NCBI GenBank assembly: GCA_022457065.1
Contig: JAJGBQ010000001.1
Location: 1,674,001-1,738,000, forward strand
Length of the DNA: 64,000 nt
Source of the DNA: Curvularia sp. ZM96
Taxonomy: Eukaryota > Ascomycota > Dothideomycetes > Pleosporales > Pleosporaceae
Direction: 5' to 3'
The position numbers and the translations under genes are program-made. Below, piece by piece: positions 55,415-64,000 of this stretch. Position 1 is the stretch's first letter. Every line of letters starts with the position of its first letter. A model generated the notes under the pieces. That model was given only the letters and a program-made list of their open reading frames with translations. It was not told the DNA's origin and made no database searches.

Positions 55415-58400
55415 CTACTCGTCCTCGTCATCATCCATGGCAACATCGCCATTTGACTTGGACGGTACTGTAGTACCCTCTTCCTCATCTTCATCTTCAT
55501 CATCCACGACACGAGCTTTGCGTGATCGTGGGGCAGCAGTCGCACCTTCGTCATCGCTTCCAGCCTGAGCACCACCCTCCTTGTCAGCGGCTTCATCTGC
55601 GGGCGCCACTGCGTCATCGTCGCTTTCGTCATCAATGAACTCTGCAGACTTGTATTTGCCCGATGGTTCGCTCTTGCGGGCAAGCTTCCTCTTCTTCTTC
55701 TCGCGTGGCCGCTCCGTATCTGACAGTTCCTCCGTGCCGCTCACGGTGGTCCTTCGGCGTCTCGAGCGTGGCTCATCGTCGTCGGAAGGCACACCGTCAG
55801 TATCGGAGTCCGCATCCTTCTTCTTGCGTTTAGGTCCCTTTGGTCCGCGTGCTTTTCGCTCAGCTTTGCGAATCTCCTTGTCCTCGTCTTCTTCCATACG
55901 CTTGCGTTCTTCTTCGTTGCGCTTCTCCATGAGTTCACGGTCGCGCTGAATGAGACGCTCCTGCTCTTCAGCGTACTTGCGTTTTCTTTCCAAAGCTTCT
56001 TCTTCTGCCCGCTTCTTCTCCTCTTCACGACGAAGTTTCTCTGCTTCGCGAAGGCGTCGGGCCTGGTCGAGTTTGGTAGCATTTTCGCCTTCGTACGCTG
56101 CCTGCTTTTCGCGGGCACGCTCGAGCTGCTTGACCATAGTGTTCCGACCCATGTTGGCACGGGAAGTGATATCGGCGCGTGGAAACGGCGGAGTTTCCTC
56201 CTTTGCGAGTTTCTCAAGCGCCTCAATCGCTTCAGTGAGACCTGCCGCAGCGTCGTCAACCTCTTCGAGGGTACGTTGATGCTCCGGAAGCGAGTAGACC
56301 ATGGTGGCAATCTGGAACTGGACGAAGGCAACGTTGAACTGAGAGTTGAGGTCAGAAGGAGCGGCCTTGAGAGCTTGCTTTGAATAGTCGAGAGCAGTTC
56401 GGAAACCGGCTATGCTGCGCTCGTGCCTCGCTCGGAGGTACCATGCACGTCCCAAACAAGCCAGGATCTTGGGGTCGTTGTGACGATTCTTCGACAGGGC
56501 CGCCTCGTACTTTAGGATGTTAGCAGATGTCACGCTTTTCAGAAGTAGTCAAATGGCAAGACTTACGTTTTCGATCGCTCGGGCATACTGCTTAATCTCG
56601 CAGTATGTATAACCTAGATTGACATAGACACTATGATCTTTGAGCGTTTCTTTGACCTTGGTAAAGATTTGCAAGGCAGTCGAGTAATCCTTCTTGTCTT
56701 CGACTAATGCAATTGCGATACCCTGAGCTGCATATGCATTCTTCGGATCGAGTTGCAGGACCTTGTCGAAGAACTCCACGGCTCGCTCGTAACCTTTCCT
56801 GCGTTTCTCCTTGTCTTGTTCAGAAGTCCGAGGCATCTCACGAGCAATGGCCAAATGAATGTTGCCCATACCCACAAGCGAGTAGCGGTCGTGCTTGTCA
56901 GACTTTTGCAGAGTGTGCTTATACAGTCGCTGTTCGTCGTCTGCAGCAAAGTTTTGTGTCCGCTTCTTTGACTTGTTGACGTACCATCCGTATAGGGCGC
57001 GAACTTCGACATTGTCCTCGTTCTGTTTGAAGAGGTCCTTGACAGCTCTTGGTCCTTCGTCCTGGGGGTTCTCCTTCAGAGCCATATACGTAAGGCGGAT
57101 ACGGGCGTCGACATAATCAGGATGCCTTTGGAGCAGACTGTTGTATACCTTCTTAGCCTCATCCGCCTGGCCTTCAGCTTCGTAAGTTCGGGCAAGATTG
57201 AAACTGATAGAAGTAACGAGTGCGTCCGTGTCAATGGTATCGTCGCGGTTCTCGGCATTGACGCAGGCTGTGAGGGCAACTTGGAAGAGCTCCTGGGCAC
57301 GGACGTAGCGTTCGGCTTGGAAATGGAAGCAACCCATGTTGTTCAGCAACTGTGGCGGAAGCATTTCGCGAAGCGCGGTTGTGAGTTCGGGACCTGGTTC
57401 AACGCCCTCTGGGTAGTCTTCTTCGGGTATGGCTTCGATTTCCATTTGCTCTACCTCCTCCAGGCACTTCAGACTCCTCTCCGGGTGTTCAGTCTCGTAA
57501 AGGCGAGCAAGGTTAAGCAGTACCGACTGATCGGGTACGACTTTCTTTTTAGGGTCCTTCCACGCACTTTGAACACTCTCAAGGTACTTGAGTGCCTTCT
57601 TCAGCTCTGCAGATTTGTCTTCGTTGGACTTGCTATTTTGAGCATTAAAGACATCCTCAGCATACAGAGTGCCAAGGAGGGTTTGAGCTTCAACGTTGGG
57701 GGACTGCTGGAGGATTTTTTCCAAGCGGAACTTTGCACCATCGTAGTTGCTCGTTAGGACATTCATCTGTGCTAGTCCAAACTTGGCCGGAATAAAGCCC
57801 CGCTCTTCACCACCACGAGCTTGGTCAGATTTCGAGTAGTATTCTGCAGCCAATGCAATGTTGTCTTGCTGGTGTGCCACCTTGGCACGAAGGTACCAAC
57901 CATCACTGGCAATGGCATTGGTATCGGTGAGTTCGATGGCGCGTCTCGCTACGTCCTCGGTCTTGTTGACGTCCCTACGGAGAACAAGATAGCTACCGAC
58001 GGTTGCGCAACTCAGAGGATACTGGTTGTCCAGCTTCAGTGCTGGCTGGATGAACTCGCCGGTAGCCTTCTTTATGAGCTCAGCAAACTTGGGGTCGGAG
58101 GTGGACAGGTTGGCAGTCTGTTGGAAGTTATAAATGCCAAGCAGGATCAAGGCAACCTTGGAACGCGGGTTTAGTTCGAGGGATCTTTGCCAGGCGTTGG
58201 CTGCTTCGTCCTTGTGGCCTAGTTGCCAGAAACAACAGCCGATACCGATGCGTGGGTCTGGGTCGATGAGGTCCGGAGAGCTCTCGAGTATATTTTGGTA
58301 TGCCTTCAAAGCATCCGCCCATTTACCCATGGAATAGTTAACGCGTGCCTTGCCCATCTTGGCCATAAGATTCCTTCCTCCTGACGCTCTCAGCGCGTCC

Positions 58401-59088
58401 TCGAAGCACTTGGCAGCCTGTTTGAGTGTTTCCATACGCTCGGGGCTTACGATGGAACCTGCAGTAGTGGCAGGGCCCTGGAGCGAGGCCTTGAGAAGGT
58501 ACAGTACGCCGCGTGCCAGGAAGAGCGGGGGGTGCGAGGGGCTGATTCGGGAGGCATCGTTGAGGACTCCTGTAGCGGACTGAATCCAGAACTCTTTGAG
58601 TTTGGTGTCTGGGTCGGCATTTTCTGGGTACTAGATTAGCTGCTTGGAACTATGAAAAGCGGGAGTGTGTGCAGCAGGGCAGGCGACATACGAGGCTTGA
58701 CGCGAGGCGCCTCGCGACACTTGAGCAGGTACAGCCAGCACAGGCCATTGAGGATGCTCAGCCTATCGTCAGGGCGGGCGCGGCTGAAGACGTCAGTGGC
58801 CTGTTTGAGCACGTCGATAGCCGTCTCTATGCGTTTGTGCTTTGCGTAGGCGACGGCGACCTGGACCCAGGTTGATGTCGCGCTCTTCTCGGCCTCGAGA
58901 ATGTCGCACAGCTCGGTCGGGTCGTCCTGGATCTGGTCGTCAAGGGGAATTTCGACATCGAGCTGGCCTCCCTCGTCGTCGGCGACCGAGATAGTGATGG
59001 AACTAGGAACGTCGGAGTAACGTGGTGGTGGAAACATGGTGCCAGCACCGTTCACGCCATTCGCGCCGTTGGCGTAAACCGCGGCCAT
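55415..59088 (-). CDS. CTR9: CTR9, TPR subunit of the Paf1 complex
   Basis: Three exons, 59088-58692, 58623-56567 and 56509-55415, encode 1182 residues, as expected for the family. The N-terminal third includes LARGVLYLLKASLQG and CFEDALRASGGRNLMAKMGK; a long array of TPR repeats follows (for example VLQLDPKNAYAAQGIAIALV and VYVNLGYTYCEIKQYARAIE). After the TPRs come a Lys/Glu/Arg coiled coil (residues about 940-1020) and an acidic, lysine-rich C-terminus (KKRKLARKSEPSGKYKSAEF). This is the Ctr9 layout. The protein scaffolds Paf1C, which travels with RNA polymerase II and promotes histone H2B ubiquitylation and H3K4/K36 methylation. The second intron has a CTGCTAAC branch point. Confidence 0.94.
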
Positions 59089-59670
59089 GTTAGATAAAGG
59101 GAGTTACGTCGTGATGGAGATGCACAGGCGATGTCAGCGCGGCATTGAAGAGGGCGACGGCGCGACAGAGAGGGACAAGGAGATCAGGCGAGGGCGCAAG
59201 GCGGGAGTTGCACAATTGGCAGCCTGCGGTTGACGGGCTGGACAAGAAATCGCGAGGTGAGAGCTGGGAATGGGAAGGAGCGCGGAACCGGCAGAACGTG
59301 CGGAACGTGCCAGTCTTGGCGCGCATCGCAGCCATGATGCCTGACGCCGCGCCCCAGTCGTGCGGAGACGGCACGGATGGATCAATGAGTGTAGTGCACT
59401 CTCTCTGTATCCAGTCGCCCTGAGACAATATCGACACACGACGACATCCCAATTTCCTGGCTGCTTCCGGCGTGGTGCTGCCACAACACTCGTTCCTCCA
59501 CCCTCGCTCGACGGGCACATTGCTACACCCCCGAGCTCCCCGCAACATCGACGTATACATTCACACAACAACACGTGCCCCCAACCATGCGCCAGTCTCT
59601 TCGCCGCAGGCAATGACCACGGAATTTGTGTTCACGATAAACGAGAATCCTCGAGCTATCTAGGATAGCC
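59089..59670. promoter_or_regulatory. Divergent promoter region, CTR9 and SEC8
   Basis: 582 bases between divergent start codons. It is not AT-rich and has no gene of its own that I can support; the leaders of both genes lie here. Confidence 0.5.
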
Positions 59671-62600
59671 ATGTCGCGCAACCCAGGCTACTCGCAGGCG
59701 GGTGCCAACGGGGGATACAATGGCTATGGTGCAGGCGAAGGCGGCTACAACAACCAGCCCGGCGGCGATCGGCCACGGCGTCCGGGTGGATATGGGGGTA
59801 TAAATGCTCCCACAGATGGTTATGCGCCACGACCGAGTGGTGAGCGCGAACGGCCCCGACGGCCAGGGGGATATGGAGGCCTCGCCCAGGACGACGACAT
59901 GGAAAGAAGACCTAGCGGTGATCGTGACCGCGATCGCAGGCCTGGTGGCTACGGCGGTGGTGGCTTCTCTGCCCGCGACGGAAGCCCCCGCGTGGCACCA
60001 CGGCCAGGCGTCAACGAACGCTCTCCAGCAAAGGGCCGCAGCAGTGACCGCCAGAACGGCAGCAGGTCTGGCAATGCAAACTATGGGCCGAGTAGTGAGG
60101 CAATCGAGGAGGTCTTGCAGTTTATACGCCAAAACTGGGATTTCATGACAAAGGACCAATGTGTGCCCATTGAAGTAGCTCTCAAGCTCATGGACTCAAG
60201 CTCACTGGGTCTGGCAAACCAGGCCGACCAGTTCCAGCAGACTCACCAACAGTTGCAGAATGCGCTCAAGGGAATCGTCAACGGTAGGGAATCCTCTGCA
60301 GACACCATGGCTTGTCGCTAACTGTTGCAGAGCACCACCAGGGCTTCAACAGCTCCATTGGTACTTTCCATCAGATCCAGTCTAGTCTTCAGAGCTCGCA
60401 GCATCGTGTGAGGACGCTTAAAAGCTCCCTCATCTCGGCCAAATCCCAGCTCTCCACCGCAAAGCCAGAGCTGCGCGAGTTTGCAACGACCTCACAGAAT
60501 TACGATGGAATGCTACAAATGCTCGATACCATAGAAAAGCTGCAGCTTGTTCCCGAACGACTGGAAGCACGGATATCAGAAAAGCGTTTCTTAACCGCCG
60601 TAGACATTCTTCAGGATGCACTGCGCATGATACGCAAAACTGAAATGGAGAAAATTGGCGCCTTGTCTGATTTGCGTACCTATCTGAGTAACCAAGAAGT
60701 CTCCCTCACTGATATCTTGATTGAGGAACTCCACAGCCATCTCTACCTCAAATCACCATACTGCGAGGACAGATGGAAAGAATACGCTCACAATCAAGTC
60801 AAGGGCGATGTGTCCCAACGTGCACAGGCTGACGCAAGAGGTCGATTAATGTATTACTTCCTTGACGGCTTGGATACCTCTGAACCAGTACGTACGTGCC
60901 ACACTTTCACCGGTTCCTACTGACTGTTCTAGATGACCGACGATTCAGCCCACAATCCGGAGTCAGACACATTCCAATACATGAGGCTCGTCATAGAAGC
61001 ACTGGAGAAGATGAATCGCTTAGATGTTGCCATTGACACCATTGAGCAGAGATTACCCGTCGAGCTGTTCAAGGTCGTGGAGAAGTCAAACAATGAAGTA
61101 GCTCAACGGCATCCCAGCATACTCCGTGCTTACACAGCCAAGAAGGGTACCAAGTCAAAGACTGAAATCGAAAGTGAAGATGTCCGGACAACTCTTTTGA
61201 ACGATCTGATGTGGACACTGTATGCCCGTTTCGAGGCCATTGCCGAAGGCCATCGAACCGTGCATGATGTGGTGGCAGGCATTGTTCGACGTGAGGGTCG
61301 CACTTCATCGAGCGCAACATTGACTCGCGGCTTCAAGGAGTTATGGAAGCTCTACCAAAGCGAGGTAAGAAGGCAACCAACTCTCAACCATGTTGTTTTA
61401 CTGATCTGATTGCTAGATTCGGTCTCTTCTTCATGACTATCTTGCCACTGATGGCGACGCTTCTTACAGAGATGGCCAAGGCCAGGCGTCTTCTGCCAGC
61501 GCTTTCTCTCGTGCTCCTCGTGATAGGAACAAGCGCATGTTTAAACTAACCGATGTTGATACGAAAGCTCCTGAGTTCGCCAAAGAGCGAAACGACCTTG
61601 AGCTTATTCTGAAGACGTCTGTACCAGGTCTTGTATCAGATTCAAAGAGACTGGACGATATCAACACCCACAACACTACCAACCTCGACGGCAGTGCGAC
61701 TGGGCACAAGCTCCTTGTCGAGCCAAGTGTTTTCAATATGGGAATCCTCCTCCCACCTTCGCTAGACTTCCTCAATAGATTGAAGGAAGTCGTGCCTTCC
61801 AATGCCGATATCAGCCTGAGCACATTGACCTCATTCTTAGATGACTTCTTAGTCAACGTCTTCCTCCCTCAGCTGGACGAGACTCTGATTGAGCTTTGCG
61901 CGCAAACCTTCGTTGAGCTTGACGCCTTTGCCGAAGATCCCCAATGGGCAAGGCACTCCAAAAAACCAATATTCAAGGTATGTACATTTTTGAAGTTCTT
62001 TCTATCCAAGCTAACCATGCAGGGTACCACACAATTCTTCGCCCTTATCACAGCCTTTTGCAAAATGCTCGACAATCTTCCACATGACCAAGCCTTCTCC
62101 CAACTTATTGTCAATCAAATGGACACATACGCCCAGAAATGTACGGGCTGGTACAAAGCTCTCGTCAGCCGCTCCAAACCCACATCCAGTGGCCGTCTGA
62201 TGAAAGCACCAGCTGTATGGGCCGAGTCAGATGCCATGGAGGAACTGATCGCTCGGTTGGAGCGAATAGATCCTTCTGACCATGCAAACTTAAACGACGC
62301 GGTCGAGCGTGAAGTCGATCTTCTCATTGAAGCAGTAGAAGCCGATGAGCCTCTGGACCAAGCAGATATGATCCATGACAAGAAGAGTATCGTCAACTTG
62401 TGTCTACTTTACACCAGCATGAAGTGGCTGGCTACCAAGACAGCCCAATTACGGCACATTAGTGATCGTGCCTCAGCTCCGGTCAACATCGAGTCGAGTG
62501 GTCAAAAACACAATAGGCGATGGACCAAGCTTGCTTCTTCGGACCCCAGGCCTCAAGGTGCCCCTGTGTATCTGCCGTTGAGCACAGAAACTGCGGCGTA

Positions 62601-63277
62601 AGTGTCCACGCTTATACTCGTAACGCATAATGCTAACTCCAAGCAGTATATTCGATGCAGTAGTAGCAACCTATCGGTCTCTTGCTACCCGCGCCTTGCG
62701 CACTTTGCACCTTGCTATCCGCAGTACAATTCTGTACTCACTCAACGGAAGCATACAGCCTAACACCTATATCGACACCCTTCTCAACGATCCCGACCCA
62801 GCCGTCCTCACCCTCAACTCAACCCTCGTCTCCTTCGATACAGAAGTCTCAACATACATTCCCATAGCCCCGTACAGCCACATCACGCGAGGCTTGGCAT
62901 CGTTGATGGACCGATACCTTTTCACTCTCTGCACCTCTAAGATCGAACGCATGAATACCAATGGCTGCGCACTGATGCAACTCAATATTCTCGTCTTGCA
63001 ACAGAACTTGAAGAATATTGAGAATGGCGCATCGTTGCCTTATGCGGCACTGTTCTTTGACTTGTTTACCGCAGGTCCGGATGCCATTGTCGCAAGAGCA
63101 AAGCAGTATGGCAAGGGCTTTGGTGTTCCTGGCGAGAGGTTTGGAGAGGAAGATGCCAAGAGACTGTTACAGATGGCCTACGAAGAGAGGCTGGCTGCCG
63201 AGAACAGAGAAGCCAGTGTGCAGGCAAAGCGAGCGCTGGATGCGCAGTTGTTGGAGCTCAGTGAATACATGTACTGA
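59671..63277 (+). CDS. SEC8: Exocyst subunit SEC8 (EXOC4)
   Basis: Six exons: 59671-60283, 60331-60887, 60933-61364, 61417-61977, 62023-62597, 62647-63277, giving 1122 residues. Residues 1-135 are Gly/Arg/Asp-rich with three RRPGGYGG blocks and are probably disordered. From residue 145 the Sec8 core is clear: IEEVLQFIRQNWDFMTKDQC, NPVALKL-like PIEVALKLMDSSSLG, SSLISAKSQLSTAKPELREF and MLQMLDTIEKLQLVPERLEA. A Gly-free helical C-terminus ends in QAKRALDAQLLELSEYMY. Sec8 is part of the octameric exocyst that tethers secretory vesicles to the plasma membrane at hyphal tips and septa. Intron 4 (61978-62022) is 45 bases and stop-free in frame. Confidence 0.95.
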
Positions 63278-64000
63278 ACCGGAAGACGTAGTGGAGATCG
63301 TAGTCTAGCCTTACCTGAACTGTAAATATTTCTGCCATGCATTTCGTCCTCGGGTTCTGAAGCTTATTCGGGAACAAGCAAAATTGACATGAGACACCTT
63401 ACTCCGATAGCAGTGTACGGCCGAGCGGTCAAGCGCGTGGGCATTCTTCGCATGTGTGCTGTCGCAACATCGGCGAGGTTGAAGACGCACGGCCGTTAAA
63501 TGGCGGGAAAAAACAAACCTCGCCGAGTAACAAGGGTCCGGCGTCTTCAGCAGCTGTCAGCAATGAGCGCCACAGGGCTGAATCTGCTCGATACACCTTG
63601 GCGCATCGAGTCGGGGGTATTAATGCTTTTGTTCTCTTAGCATCATGCCACGGATGTCTTGTCTTAAATGCCTTTTACAGCTAGTGCAGTGCATCATGTT
63701 TTCAGCTTCGTTACCATCGCATAGCGACATCTATCCTTTGAATGCAAACACACTGATTGATCGACAGAAGTCGAGTGGTGAAAACGGCGATTAAACTCTT
63801 TCTCTTCCTTCTGCTGTATCCACCCGGAGTCCGGGGCTGACATTACATCACATCTCACATTAGACGTGTGTGCCTAATTGGGATGGCGCTCAATCAGTAC
63901 TGTTCAGCTGCTTCCTTCGCGTCCCTCGCTAAGCCAACATGTTATTGCACGTGTGGGTGCATGAACAACTGATCTACAGTAGGGTCCAGTTAGCGCTAGG
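63278..64000. other. Right-hand intergenic region
   Basis: 3' flank of SEC8. It holds a short tRNA-A-box-like string (GGCCGAGCGGTCAAG, near 63418) but no matching B box. No gene is supported. Confidence 0.45.

Noticed and set aside
63417..63432. GGCCGAGCGGTCAAG resembles the A box of a tRNA-Leu or tRNA-Ser gene
   Set aside because: No B box of the GGTTCRANNCC form follows at a proper distance and no cloverleaf arms pair.
1..64000. CRISPR arrays, bacterial-type operons, insertion sequences, ribosomal RNA genes
   Set aside because: None seen; introns and gene families show a eukaryotic nuclear fungal sequence.

Overview
The window is nuclear DNA of a filamentous ascomycete. Short introns (about 45-62 bases) with GTA[A/T]GT-type donors and CTAAC-like branch points interrupt most genes. 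The gene set is fungal (GH47 mannosidase, HET protein, S10 carboxypeptidase, DAL5-type permease). A retroelement carries C-to-T (CpA to TpA) damage typical of repeat-induced point mutation (RIP). Protein flavour suggests Dothideomycetes, probably Pleosporales; this is inference, not a measured placement.

Layout. 1-5.9 kb: the 3' part of VPS15 and an unrecognised protein gene. 5.9-13.2 kb: gene-free DNA around a complete but RIP-degraded LINE on the minus strand, bounded by a perfect 14-base target site duplication. 13-29 kb: a GH47 alpha-mannosidase, a Ser/Thr-rich membrane protein, a DHA2-type MFS transporter, a small orphan membrane protein, a serine carboxypeptidase, a bZIP factor, a DUF89/ARMT1 phosphatase and an orphan protein. 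29.3-31.8 kb: a long gene-free stretch. 31.8-39.3 kb: a DAL5-like MFS permease, a FAT1-like acyl-CoA synthetase/fatty acid transporter, a second MFS transporter and a hotdog thioesterase. 39.4-63.3 kb: dense housekeeping genes: mitoribosomal mS33, RNase III, GARS (purine synthesis), DCP1, an OCRL-like inositol 5-phosphatase, a lipid-droplet hydrolase, a frame-broken HET gene, VPS18, CTR9 and SEC8.

Exon structures were assembled by hand by joining frames at GT..AG sites; each quoted join is in frame and restores family motifs. VPS15, VPS18, SEC8 and the 5-phosphatase all act in phosphoinositide-controlled membrane traffic; DCP1, CTR9 and RNase III act in RNA synthesis and turnover. I see no evidence that these neighbours form a regulated cluster.

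Points most worth checking: the RIP pattern and clean duplication of the LINE, the frameshift in the HET gene, a GARS gene that ends without the AIRS half usual in fungi, the RRPGGYGG-repeat tail on SEC8, and an E-box/CLEAR-like site upstream of VPS18. I found no clear candidate for a wholly new biological system.
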